DNA from: Siphonodentalium dalli
Taxonomy: Eukaryota > Mollusca > Scaphopoda > Gadilida > Siphonodentaliidae
Reading direction: 5' to 3'
Assembly: GCA_032622095.1 (NCBI GenBank)
Contig: CP136061.1
Location: forward strand, 82,186,324-82,250,323
Length of the DNA: 64,000 nucleotides
Part shown: positions 34,273-44,942 of the stretch, one piece after another
Position numbering within the stretch: position 1 is the first letter of the stretch
Layout of the letters: each line of letters starts with the position of its first letter
Notes under the pieces: generated by a model
Seen by the model: the letters and a program-made list of their open reading frames with translations, nothing else
Databases searched by the model: none
What the model was told of the DNA's origin: nothing
Translations under genes and position numbers: made by a program

Positions 34273-34790
34273 TGAAGTGACATTGTGTTATGGATGTATA
34301 TGGCATGTCTATGATTTTTTCTGTTACTGATATATTGTCATTGGTGGGTGTATATGTATACAGGGAGTAGATGTATGGTCACGGCTGGTGTTTATGAGTA
34401 TAAAGCGAGTGGCTGAATTGTCATGGGTGATGTGTATAAGTAAATCTGGAGTTTACAAATGGCCATGTGTTAGGGGTACTGGTATATTATACATTCAATT
34501 GTATGGTGTATATGTACACCTGGAGTGAATCTATCGACAAGTGTGGGGTGTATATGTATATCGTGAGTGGCTATATGGCCATGAATATGACAAATATGTA
34601 TACAGGGAGTGACCATATCCATATGGCCAATGGCGGAGTGAATATGTATCCAAGGTGTGATTGTGTGTCCACAACTGTGGTGTATGAGTATACGGTGCAT
34701 GGCTGAATTATCATGGGTAATCTGAAAATGCAAGTATGGAGTGCATGGATGGCCGTGTTTACAGGGTATAAGTATATATTGAAAGGCTGT
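34273..34790 (+). repeat. Minisatellite, second half
   Basis: Continuation of 29590-30007, same polarity and units (GGTGTATATGTATACAGGGA, GAGTGGCTATATGGCCATG). The two halves are separated only by the 4.26 kb transposon. The array ends near 34790, with no recognisable right arm of the long-TIR element beyond it. Confidence 0.8.
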
Positions 34791-35039
34791 ATGTTCCCAG
34801 CTCCTTATAACGATTATGATACTGTCATAGTCTGGTTGTTGAACTAGAAATCCGCGGGGTCGGCCGAGAGATGATTTGTATTGAATATATTTGTATCATT
34901 TTGTTTGTATTGGTGTCCCTGGAATAATGATCCAAAATCCACTCAAATTCCCGTTCATTAACGGCCATCGAGTGTACACTGGTGGGCAAATTTTTAGATC
35001 GCTGTGTGTCTGTGGACGTTTTATAAATAGATAATCGGT

Positions 35040-35235
35040 GTTTCCGGTTTTGACAATTCGCAGTAGGTCCCTATTTGCGGAGATCTATTTGCGGAGATCC
35101 CCGAATTCGCGGAGTTCCCCTAAAATTGTCGAAATATGTTGATTTTAATGAGGGAACGGGTGCGTATATGTCAATTGATACGAATTTTAAACAAATAACG
35201 ACACGATCATCACAATAGTGGTTTGTTCTATCAAT
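35040..35235 (+). repeat. Segment AB, uninterrupted copy
   Basis: TTCCGGTTTTGACAATTCGC, AGTAGGTCCCTATTTGCGGA and CCCCTAAAATTGTCGAAATA are followed by GATTTTAATGAGGGAACGGG, CAATTGATACG and AACGACACGATCATC. The same A half recurs at 35386-35490 and the same B half at 36860-36945. TTAA at 35145-35148 is the intact counterpart of the MITE target. Confidence 0.85.
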
Positions 35236-35494
35236 CATATCATCATCATCATCATCATAATACGGAACAAGTCTTGCGACTTTTCGTCCCAATAACATTA
35301 TTTGCAATGCTTGTTTACAAATATATGTATCGTCATTCGTTATTTACTTGTTTACTTTAGTAAAAAGGGAAATAGTATTCAACCAATTTCCCGGTTTTGA
35401 CAATTCGCAGTAGGTCCCTATTTGCGGAGTTCTATTTGCGGAGTTCCCGAATTCGTGGAGATCCCCTAAAATTGTCGAAATATGTTGATTTCAA

Positions 35495-36855
35495 AGGCAC
35501 GTGAGGCCTTAATTGTCGAAAATATTCATATTTGTTCCAAACACCGTAAACAGAAAAACATTAAAACGCATACAGTTTCGTTCATATATACAACTAGAAG
35601 GTGACCCGACTTCGTCCGGGCTATTCAAAAACCAAATTTAAAGTCGATTGCTCCACCCGTTTCCTAGATCTGGTCTGCGCATGCGCGAAGTTGGTGTCGC
35701 ACGTGCTCGGCGACCCGATAAAATTCGTATCCGGGGCAAGATACATTCACATACCAAATTTAAAGTCAATATCTCAACCCGTTTCCGAGATCTCGTCTGC
35801 GCATGCGCGAAGCTGGCGTCGCACGTGCTCGGCGACCCGATAAAATTCGTATCCGGGGCAAGATACATTCACATACCAAATTTCAAGTCGATAGCTACAC
35901 CCGTTTCCGAGATATATAGCCCAATGTCATTTGCGGATACCTCGGCCGGTGATGAGTTAACGCGACACAGTCAAATGCATCGGCAGGGTGAGAGTTAACG
36001 TAATCTAACTTTATGACCTCTGACGACGTCATAGAAATTACGCATTGATTTTATCCCGATAAAAGCATCGGACCACTTGTACCTAATAATTGAGGCAGAT
36101 AACTAAAACGGATACATACATATTATATATCGTTGGAAAGAGGACACGCCACAGATTCTAACCGTGCAAATTATATGACTGGCAATTTATTATTCGCGCT
36201 ATATCGAATCGATTTGTGAGCACCGAACTGAAATATATTAGCGCAAAAACGGCGTAAAAACAGATTTGACCTCCGCACGTGAAAAGTTGACCTCGCACGG
36301 ACAAATAAATATGCCTATGTTCGTCTCCGGCCGAAAACACATCCAAATACCAAATTTCATCGAAATTGGCTTAGTCGTTTTTGAGTCCATCGATTTCAAA
36401 CACACACACACACACACAAACAAACACATACACACACAGATCTTTCAAAATATATAATAGATGATCATCGCGTAAACAGCATGTTATCATAAATACCTAC
36501 TATATTTTACCTAAGCAAGAGCCTGATTGGGTTACAGAGGACAGCACAATGCTACTGGCTAATCACACACAAATGGCATAAACGCTCTTTATTAGTTCCA
36601 TGTCAGGAATTCACCAACAAAGAACGCTCTTTATGTTTACCATCATAATATAAACAAACACCAGAAAAGTAACTTTTTATGCTTTTGTTTACATAACACT
36701 GGTTAAACATATGAGAATAACATACTGTTATGCGATATTTCTTATTTATATACGGACAAAGTCTGTCTACATTTTGATGTTCTTTCTGTTTGTGGCGGTT
36801 TTTGACGGGTGGAAATATTTTCACAGGATACCCACCGCCAATGCCAACCGTACCT
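35495..36855 (-). mobile_element. TTAA-flanked MITE, family 1 (copy C), interrupted
   Basis: Reverse orientation. Ends AGGCACGTGAGGCC (35495) and GGTTGGCATTGG-type complement reaching CCGTACCT (36855). Flanks are TCAA at 35491-35494 and TTAA at 36856-36859; the uninterrupted duplicate at 35141-35150 shows a single TTAA. The MITE body is split between TTCATATATA (35590) and ATGATCATCGCG (36462) by a pearl-like element. Confidence 0.9.
35592..36461 (+). mobile_element. Pearl/Helentron-like element with core repeats
   Basis: It begins AACTAGAAGGTGACCCGACT with a CCCG...CGGG hairpin, followed by two and a half ~122 bp core repeats (CATACCAAATTTAAAGTC, CCCGTTTCCGAGATC, GCGCATGCGCGAAG, GTCGCACGTGCTCGGCGACC). 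A ~400 bp middle follows, then ACCAAATTTCATCGAAATTGG, an (AC)n tract and the end CAAAATATATAATAG. That order is the published plan of bivalve pearl elements and related Helentron-associated repeats. It lies inside family 1 MITE copy C, so it is younger than that MITE. No helicase or Rep frame is seen. Confidence 0.6.
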
Positions 36856-37060
36856 TTAATGAGAGAACGGGTGCGTATATGTCAATTGATACGTATTTTA
36901 AACAAATAACGACACGATCATCATAATAGTGGTTTGTTCTATATATATATATTTATTTTTTTTATATAATTTATATTTATGCGTAATAATATACTCTTGA
37001 GGGCGTTACCATTTCTGATTATGGTTTTCTTGTACATGAATTGTAGCCCTTTCTTATAGC

Positions 37061-37571
37061 GATCATATAGATCATGTCATGAATCTCTACTATGCTAACG
37101 CCCGTAGAGATCATATTCCACCAGTACAAAACCTGGAAACATTTTGAAGTTTAGACAGGGAACCTTATAGAATAGAAAAAATAACAAGGAGAATATATTT
37201 CTTTGTTATCATCTCTTTCTTAATAATGTACTTCACTGCAGGTGATGGTCCCAACTCGAAATTTCACGATTTAAGTGGCTTTGTGAGCGATTTTGCTTTG
37301 TGTTTCTTACAATTATGATTTTTTCCTGGATAATTAATTGAATGTTTATTGCGATATCGGCCCTCAACAATTTCGAGTTGAGACCTTCACAAATAGTGAA
37401 GTACACTATTAAAGAACAGATAATCATTAAGAAATATACTCCCCGCGTTATTTTTTCGACTTTATAAGGTTCCCTGTCAAAACTTCAAAAAGTTCCAAGG
37501 TTTTGTATTAGTGGAATATGATCTCTGCGTGCGTTAGCCATAGTAGAGATTCATAGCATGATCTAGCGATC
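37061..37571. repeat. Foldback element, ~510 bp
   Basis: Outer arms: GATCATATAGATCATGTCAT, GAATCTCTACTATGCTAACG, AGAGATCATATTCCAC and GACAGGGAACCTTATA on the left are mirrored by TATAAGGTTCCCTGTC, GTGGAATATGATCTCT, CGTTAGCCATAGTAGAGATTC and AGCATGATC on the right. A second, inner inverted pair (TAATGTACTTCACTGCAGG and CAACTCGAAATTT against AATTTCGAGTTGAG and GTGAAGTACACTATTA) lies at 37226-37412. A lone arm fragment is at 1512-1565. No coding capacity. Confidence 0.8.
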
Positions 37572-38599
37572 ATACTGGTTTGTCTTGTCGGTGAACACGA
37601 ACTGCGAGGTTAATCGAGAGGTGGAAGCCACTTAGTTTGTGCTCCAAAATTCACCTAATAATAATATTCGCTGTTGAATTTTCCCGGTATCAAAACAGGT
37701 CGATAAATACTTCAACTACATTTCTAAGAGCATTATATGTCCCAGAAAGACACATTGAAGTCATAAATATATACAACGTTGAACACGATGTTTGGGTCCC
37801 TAACAAAAAAGCAGCCTTTGCACGACATGGAACAGTAAAGAGCGTTCCGTGTTACTGTATACCTGATATGGTAACAATTGGAACATGTGCGAAATATTGA
37901 AAAAAGTTTGAAAATTGCTGTGATCATGGAAAGTATTATTCAGAGCACATGAAGCCGTTATATCAACACTTCATGTATTTGTCGAACTATCTTACACCTC
38001 CTTCTAAATTTGGAAGCTCGAATGAGCCATGTCCGTTTATGAGTTTCTTGTACACAGATGCCGAGATCTAGAATAATATCGATGTATCCAATGAAGTCTG
38101 AGTTGATGGAAATTCATAGTCCATGCAAGATGGCGTTTAAATGTGGTCACCGATTTACTGTCCTCAGAGACGTGGCGACATGGGGGGGGGGGGTGGGGGT
38201 TGGGGTGTTTCACCCCAGCTTTGGTAAAATTGTTCAACAGTTGGAAATTTCATACCAGACACAACATTAGTTGGAAATTTCACACCAACAATAGGTTGAA
38301 AATGTTCTTGTAGTTTGGTTTTCAAACTATTTATTGGGGGAATATTTTTGTTTTTGGACCAATATTTGCATACTTTCCTACTATTGGTCACAATTTTGGA
38401 CTGAAATGGCCATCAGTTGGAAATTTTCTAATTTTCCAAACTTATGGTGTCAGGTTGGAAATTTCCAACACTTGGAAAGCTTGTGTCCTTGTCCCTCCCC
38501 GTGGCCGGTCAAAAACTACTAGTTAATTTAAGAAAACAATATTGTCCTACATGTGGTTAACATTGTCATTGGAATTGTCAAGCGACAGGTAACAAAAAA
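37572..38599. other. No gene recognised; GTTGGAAATTTC cluster
   Basis: The word GTTGGAAATTTC or a close variant occurs about six times between 38238 and 38475 (38240, 38271, 38413, 38453 and nearby), partly as the motif GTTGGAAATTTCACACCA. A G-run of about 11 lies at 38180-38193. The frame at 37637-37900 has no recognisable domain and contains AAAGAGCGTTCCGTG, a word from the MITE family, so it is not credited as a gene. Confidence 0.5.
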
Positions 38600-38965
38600 G
38601 AGGCTATATTGATCCAATAACTCCACAAAAACATAATTAAATCAATAAATGGGACGTGAAACTAACAGCGTTGTTTGCCCTCGTAAAGAAATAGTCCCAG
38701 ACAACTAAGACTCTTTGGACGTATTTAATGGCGTTAATTTAATGAAATATTTGTTAAAAAACAGTCACAGACATCGATTCAGCGTACGTAGAGTACAGAA
38801 TGTAAACAGACGACAATCCGGAAGTCAAAGGTCACTTTGCGCAACAATAATACATTTGGGTAAAACTGGCACTATTTCCTGTTATACAATGACAGTCGTG
38901 TATCATTATTATAGAATGGGATTAAAGATTGGAATAAGGGTCGGATCATGTGAAGCACACCACAC
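38600..38965 (+). repeat. Dispersed repeat, copy B (partner at 15940-16335)
   Basis: Same landmarks as copy A: AAATCAATAAATGGGACG, GTTGTTTGCCC, AGAAATAGTCCCAGA, CCGGAAG, CTGGCACTATTTCCTGTTAT and GGATCATGTG. Family unknown. Confidence 0.75.
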
Positions 38966-40535
38966 TAAAGACAATTTGGTTTATTTCTACGTGTGTCAGT
39001 TTTTTGTGTGACTTTGTCATTTGAAAATTACCCACGACTGGGTCGAATTATGATGCAAATGATGTGTCATATCGAGGATATATGTATATTTGCGGGTTAT
39101 TCCCGTTCACCCGGCAGTGGTCAGTTACACAATTAACAAGCCGCAGTTATAGTCCATATCAAATTAAGAGTATGTTTCGTTCCCACTTGCCCGGCAGTGT
39201 TGAGTACCGTCGCGAGGTTGTTGTTTCAGTCGCAACCTTTCCCCTATCGCGGTTATATATACAAATTCACGACTTAAAATTGATAATGTTATCACTGAGT
39301 TTGTTCACTATGAACTGTGGTCAGTAACCATTATGATATATACACATCTCTTATCCCAACGACACCAATTTGGCGTCTTTAAATCACACAATATAAGATT
39401 CCTTGTATCATGGAGAAGATCTCAGAAGAATACTCATCAATTTGGTGGATTTCGGCGCTAAAATTATTTTGATAAATTTTGGTGTCCCTCTCCCCTTCCG
39501 GGCATCGCGAACAGCGCGACTTTTGACATATTTAATATGAAGCATCAGGAAACGTACGTTTATGTGATCCATATGTGTCGCTTATGGTGGGAATAGCACT
39601 AACCGAACACCAGTGTGCAACTGCGCATATAAACTGTATATTATCATCAACTATTCACATATGTACAAATATTATATGTATTTTCTGTATATTCTATGTC
39701 TCCAGAATGGAGGTAATAATAAATCAATATCTATTAATTAAAATGTGTGAAATTGAGATTATCGTATCGGCTACAATTTTGTCGGGTAACTGGGAATTCT
39801 ACACCAAACTAAGATATAAACTATATTCGGCATATCTATGAAGTACCCGATTATGACACCTTGACCCGAAACAATAGCTGCCGGGTGAACGAGAAGACCC
39901 CATATTTGCACGACAGGACATCAGTATATGTCACCAGTTTACTGACATGCTCCAAGTCATAGAATATACCCATTATCGCAACATATCGGCTTTTCAAAAC
40001 TGCAATTAAATTCTACCATTCTGTTAAATCGATAAATCGTTTTAAGTGTGATGTTTAGCGACTCGTTCTGCGTCTAATGATGCGACAATTCGATATCGTT
40101 TCGATTGTTATCCGTGAAAGTGATAAAAAGGTGACTTCTCGTCCTAAAATTGTTTGATTATTGTTACCGATCGATGTTTGGGTATTGTTTGTGACAACGC
40201 ATATATCAACATTTATGTCATCGTATATCATGCTTTTAGCAAACGAAGGAACACAATTTACATATATGTGACCATGTGGGGCACAGATTCAGTATGGGAC
40301 GTTCAATATTTCGAAATTGCCATAATTATGTTGTCTAATTGACCGGCCATGTTTCGATAGGAATGGCAGCAGATGACCTTCATCTCAGATCAAAGTACGA
40401 AATTGGTTCCGATTTCGCCCATGTCGGAGTTCCACAACAACATTGAACGAAATTACTTTCACCGAGAGTTCAGAAAACTCTCAGTCTGAACATGGGTTAT
40501 AAATGTGCCCCTTTTTTCTAATAATTATGCTTCCA
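38966..40535. other. No gene recognised
   Basis: Contains two CCCGGCAGTG words (39110 and 39189) in otherwise unique sequence. The 88-codon frame at 39575-39841 shows no domain, and no flanking splice signals were convincing. Confidence 0.55.
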
Positions 40536-40815
40536 ACGCTAGCTATAGTGAACTTTACTTTTAGTGATCATAACGCGGGCGAGACCTGCTTCCAACACGA
40601 TATGTATACTGAACTTTAGTGATCATAACGCGGGTCAGACATGCTTATACAACAAGATATATAATGAACTTTATACTGATCATATAACGCTCGAATCAGA
40701 CATGCTTCCAATATGATGTATAATATATTGAACTTTACTTATTATAACGCGGATCAGACATGCTTCCAACACGATATATAGTGAACTTTACTGATCATAG
40801 CGCGGGTTAGACAAG
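40536..40815 (+). repeat. Minisatellite, ~60-68 bp units, about five copies
   Basis: Units carry ATAACGCGGGTCAGACATGC, TTCCAACACGATATATA and GTGAACTTTACTGATCAT. GCGGG or its variants recur near 40577, 40630, 40687, 40749 and 40802. Copies differ by point changes and short length changes. Confidence 0.8.
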
Positions 40816-41147
40816 TTTCAAGGGGAATTTTCCGCTGGACACGACATCATATATATAATTGCCATATAGCTGTGTTGGTTGCATAGCCTGTTATAATGTG
40901 TCATTAGTTTGGAGGTACTAGTATTCGGTACCAAGTAAATCAATGCGGTGCTGTTTGTCACGAAAAGTGATGTACATGCGGTTCCTGTCTCGTTTTGTGG
41001 ATGGGTTTTTATTTTAGTTCGCTGTTTAAATTTTGGTATATTGTTATACATCTGCACTTATAATTCTGAGTAATTAAATAACACATACATGAGTGTTCGA
41101 CCACCATGTTTAGCTGAAATTTCATTGCCTGGTGTGGGTACAATGTG
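40816..41147. other. No gene recognised
   Basis: Unique AT-rich sequence up to the target duplication of the next transposon. Confidence 0.6.
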
Positions 41148-41874
41148 TTTCATGAGGGTGACGACCCCCCTTTTCGTACGCCGGATGCGGGGTCTGTTAT
41201 GGCGTATTCCGGATGCCAGACCACCGTACGCCGGATGCCGTCAGGCACATATATCGGATGCCGGATGCTTCCATTGATAATTTTTCTTGACGTTAAACAG
41301 CAAAAACACAACGAAATTACGTCCGCTAATTTATATTTCTTTGCTCGGACACTCTATTTCCCACAATTTAGCTAATTATACGTCTCGTTATCACATCTGA
41401 CATATCTAAATAGTGATAATTAATATTTAGTACCTACTGTTAAAATAAATCGCAATGCTGATCTGCGATATCGGTTTGTTATATTATCCGATAGAATTGT
41501 CGCCCATCTGATGTCTGCTTGGCAATAATTTTGAATATGTAATTAATTTTTAATAAATTTTGAAAAATGTATTTAGAAGCCTGCATGCGACTTCAATTTA
41601 ATAACACCATTAAAACTTCAACGGAGAAGACAATCTAAGTACAATCAGGGCGGTGTTGACAAAAGAATATGCCCTGGCCTTGGCGAATGGCGAATGGGTT
41701 AAGACACTCGGCAAGAAATCGCCTCATGCTTAGGAAATATATAGGTATAAAACACCCAACTATTGATATTCTAGATGACATACTAAATTTGAAAGATGCA
41801 ACGTCTCTTCGCAAACTGTGCTCGTTCATTCGACTGATAAACCTTAAACTGGACACAAGTGATTAGTATAGAGT

Positions 41875-42075
41875 TAATGTTATTGGTGTTGTTGTTGTTA
41901 TTGTTATTGGTGTTGTTGTTGGAGTTGATGTTGTTTTTTAGTGTTGTATTAAGACTGTTGCTGTTAGATATAAAGATTATGACGAAGATGATGATGGTTA
42001 TTATGATTATGAAGATGACTCTAATGTAAAAATGAAATTGATGATAATGATGATAAAAATGATGATGAACGTGCG
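41875..42075. repeat. Compound trinucleotide microsatellite
   Basis: GTTGTTGTTGTTATTGTTAT-type runs merge into GATGATGGTTATTATGATTA-type runs. The minus-strand frame across it (poly-Asn and poly-Ile) is an artefact of the repeat. Confidence 0.85.
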
Positions 42076-42616
42076 CCATGTCAATCGGGAGAACACTGTA
42101 TATTGTGTATATAATGCATTATGTTCCTCTTCTCCACCCTCTGTGTATATACTTTCCATTTCTCGATATCATTGTCATATTTTGATCAGAGAATAAAGCA
42201 TTCAAAGTCTCGAACTACAGGTTCAAAGTTGCACTGAAGAGGCTTGAAAAATATCCCGAGTCTCCAAATGGAAGATTTTTTACAGGCGGAGACGGAGAAA
42301 GAGTGGCACGGACATATGTGCTGTATCGACATGGAATGCAGGGAGGCGACAAGTGCCAAATATTTACAAGTTCACGGATATGAAATAATATGCTACAAAA
42401 TATAATTGGGCGGGACCATGAGTGCCCGTGCCTCACAAATGCTTCAATAATTAATCACTGATCAAATTGCATGATATTGCGAGTGTGTGGTGTGACATGA
42501 TGAGGTGTTTGTAAACATGAATTATTATAATCTTAACTCCTAGAGTTATGTGAAATCATAACATTGTTAGATTTATTATACTATACTGCACATGTATAAT
42601 GCTATACGTTTGTTAA

Positions 42617-43067
42617 AGGTACTCAATCCGAATAAACGCTCGCAAATTACTATTTCCTTGGCTTCGGGGGGGGGGGGGGGGGTAAAACATATTTGATTCG
42701 AGTCGAGGAACCCATCCATCACAGCTCAGAGTGATCAAATATCGATGTTTGAAATCTATTATTTTAGGTGGCCCAATAGACAGTCAACGAGAAGAATTCC
42801 ATTGACCAAATTGCGGGTAAAGATGGATAACTCTAAAATCAAGTGGCTTTTTGTGTTAGATATTTGACAAACCGGCAAAATTTCGTTGAACAAAATGTTG
42901 ATAAATAACAGGTTTTGCAGGGTTTTGTGGAATTTTATACTATAGTTGATTGTGCTTTTCGTTATATTTGGGCAATTATTAGATTATGATAACTGAAGCG
43001 GCATTTCAAAACATGTTGTCGTTTTTGTTGGAATGTGATGATATGGAGACCCTCTGATTGAGTACCT
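42617..43067 (+). mobile_element. TTAA-flanked MITE, family 3
   Basis: TTAA at 42613-42616 and 43068-43071 flank a 451 bp element with exact ends AGGTACTCAATC and GATTGAGTACCT. It has a run of about 16 G near 42667-42682. It is nested in the 41154-43827 transposon. It is the only copy seen here, but it has the same architecture as families 1 and 2 (TTAA target, AGG start, no coding frame). Confidence 0.85.
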
Positions 43068-43276
43068 TTAATTTGAAATATTAAATATTAAAAAGATGTT
43101 AGTTTTCTATTTGCGTGTCCCTGGTGTTCAATACTACCGTGTACGACCATGAACGGTCACCCAAGATTTGCTATATATGTGGTTTCCGCACGTATGCCAC
43201 TTCAACTTCTCCTCATTCAGTATATTATACCACTCCTGTCATTTGGAACATGGTCTATGCCTTTCACCCCCACCCA

Positions 43277-43566
43277 ATACGCCCTATCATGTCATTATAA
43301 CTCGCGGCCATATTAGATCCACCATGCATGCAGGTCCGGTTCCATGGTATCAGAGATTCTTCCATGCAGTCCCGGTTGTTTTATTGCTACAGATCAAAGT
43401 TCTGGCCGGGAGTAGCATTTCCATATGTGGAGCTTTTGAATATTCATGACTTCCATTTATGTCATATATGGAAATGCTACTCCAAAACTTTGAACTGTAG
43501 CAGTAAAACCACGGAACCGGACCTGGTGGATCCAATATGGCCGCGAGTAAGTTAGATAGGGCGTAT
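43277..43566. repeat. Foldback element, 290 bp
   Basis: ATACGCCCTATC, CTCGCGGCCATATTAGATCC, GGTCCGGTTCCATGG, TTTTATTGCTACAGATCAAAG and GAGTAGCATTTCCATAT on the left are mirrored by ATATGGAAATGCTACTCC, CTTTGAACTGTAGCAGTAAA, CCACGGAACCGGACC, GGATCCAATATGGCCGCGAG and GATAGGGCGTAT on the right. It is a near-complete hairpin inside the 2.67 kb transposon. Confidence 0.8.
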
Positions 43567-44128
43567 ATATATATGTATGATATGAGATCATACATTTAGT
43601 AAAAAGTTTAATCTTTCCGTAAAGCTGCTAAATCAAATCATTACTAGTCAATACGGAGATTAATTCCAATACCTCATGCCAACGTTCACTTCGTTTCCGA
43701 GTCTGTTTTCAATAAATTTAATCAAATAGTATTCCGGATGCCGCCTCTCTGTTATGGCGTATTCCGGATGCCGGGGTCCATTTTAAGCCGGATGCCGGAT
43801 GCCAGGGGGAGGGGGGTCGTCACCCTCTTTCATGAACAATTAAATGAATACACGCGTTATATTCGAAATTTTATTATATAATTATATCAATCGTATAATT
43901 GACCAAGGTAAGGATTTTGCATCGTTGCATGTGCGCATAGATATGGCAAAAACTATACACGAGTGCAATAACTATGCTTTTTCTGGAAGGAAACCACGTA
44001 AAAATCACAATCGAGTTTCCCTACACACATAAATGTTAAGGAGTATAATTTCAACGATTTAGTTAATTGTTACCAATAGTTATTTTTCAACTCGACCCTT
44101 ATAATACTATAGACATTCAAATACCGTG

Positions 44129-44137
44129 TATATAAAA
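44129..44137 (+). promoter_or_regulatory. Candidate TATA box
   Basis: TATATAAAA lies about 270 bp upstream of the candidate first exon. Some 30 bp downstream is an initiator-like TTCATCGGATC region (near 44159). A short tandem block with GACCAGAGCATCAGATCGTG and GACCAGCATCATATCGTGG (44262-44325) would lie in the 5' untranslated region. AT-rich genomes have many chance TATA words, so the call rests on the exon downstream. Confidence 0.3.
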
Positions 44138-44402
44138 CTCTCGGTTTCTATTCAAAATATTCATCGGATCTAACCGCAGTATACGAGGCGATCAATTCCT
44201 TCGCGTGTATTTCTCTGAATTGAGGTGGACCCTTCAGACGCGGGTATCATTGTGTACCGTGGGGACCAGAGCATCAGATCGTGGTGTATCACTACTTACT
44301 GTGTGGACCAGCATCATATCGTGGTTTATCACTGTTCGTCGTGTGGAATATAGAGCCCCCCGGTGTTATAAGATACATTTCTCACAATAATATTATGGCT
44401 TT

Positions 44403-44460
44403 ATGATGTTATTGTTTCCATTCACTCTAGTTTTCGTGGTGCATGCTGCCACCGGACAAA
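44403..44460 (+). CDS. Candidate first exon encoding a signal peptide
   Basis: ATGATG starts a frame reading MMLLFPFTLVFVVHAATGQ. It has a hydrophobic core of about ten residues (LLFPFTLVFVV), then VHA, which fits the -3/-1 rule for signal peptidase with a cut before ATGQ. The frame runs directly into a strong splice donor, AAA|GTGAGT, at 44460/44461, leaving one base of the next codon (phase 1). Signal-peptide exons ending in phase 1 are typical of secreted and cell-surface proteins in animals. The rest of the gene was not found with confidence. It is the only stretch in the window that reads like the start of a host gene. The product is unknown; a chance hydrophobic frame next to a GTGAGT is possible. 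Confidence 0.4.
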
Positions 44461-44942
44461 GTGAGTATTTTTATCTATATCTAACACGATTAGCTAAATA
44501 TCCCCCCGTTGACGTGAATTCATAATAGGTAAGGTGCATAGCGTATTAGGCTACCACATTGTCAAGCCGTCCATATAGTTCGCAAAGCTGACACGATATC
44601 AATTACAATAATTTTTTTAATATATCATTATAATGAAGGACCCGTCGCACGTCTTGACAACTTGTCCTGGTATTTATTAAATGGATTTTCTAAAAAACTA
44701 TCTGGAAATTCGGTTCAAGCGATATTGTGATGTATGTATCTGTTACATGATAGGGTTACACAAAAACCTGGACCGATGTGATGGTCTAGCGGTAAGTGGC
44801 GAGTTGGTAGGTCTTCAGTCGAAAACTTCAATTGTGATTTGGCAATATCAAGCATCAATGGTGACACAACAATGGTACATCAATATATATCTGGGCGTAA
44901 GTAAATAAAGTTGATTGAGAACTGTGTTAATATGGCAATCGC

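Larger units (their letters stand above)
35386..36945 (+). repeat. Segment AB, second copy split by a MITE
   Basis: Half A (GGTTTTGACAATTCGCAGTA through AAATATGTTGATTTCAA) is at 35386-35494. Half B (TTAATGAGAGAACGGGTGCG through CACGATCATCATAATAGTGG) is at 36856-36945. The family 1 MITE lies exactly between them. Confidence 0.85.
41154..43827. mobile_element. DNA transposon, 2.67 kb, 18 bp perfect TIR, 6 bp TSD
   Basis: The left end GAGGGTGACGACCCCCCT (41154-41171) and the right end, its exact reverse complement (43810-43827), are flanked by TTTCAT at 41148-41153 and 43828-43833. Next to each end is a cluster of CCGGATGCC words. A direct repeat CTGTTATGGCGTATTCCGGA lies near 41192 and 43749, in the same orientation at both ends. 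No transposase was recognised, so it is a non-autonomous or eroded copy. It carries a trinucleotide-rich stretch (41875-42075), a TTAA MITE (42617-43067) and a foldback (43277-43566). A 6-7 bp duplication is reported for Dada-type transposons among others, but the superfamily is not established here. Confidence 0.85.

Noticed and set aside
35601-35998. Arg/Ala-rich frames of 80-116 codons
   Set aside because: Produced by the GC-rich ~122 bp core repeats of the pearl-like element.
44768-44850. tRNA-like A-box (GATGGTCTAGCGGTAAGTGG)
   Set aside because: No proper B-box or cloverleaf follows; at best a worn tRNA-derived SINE fragment.
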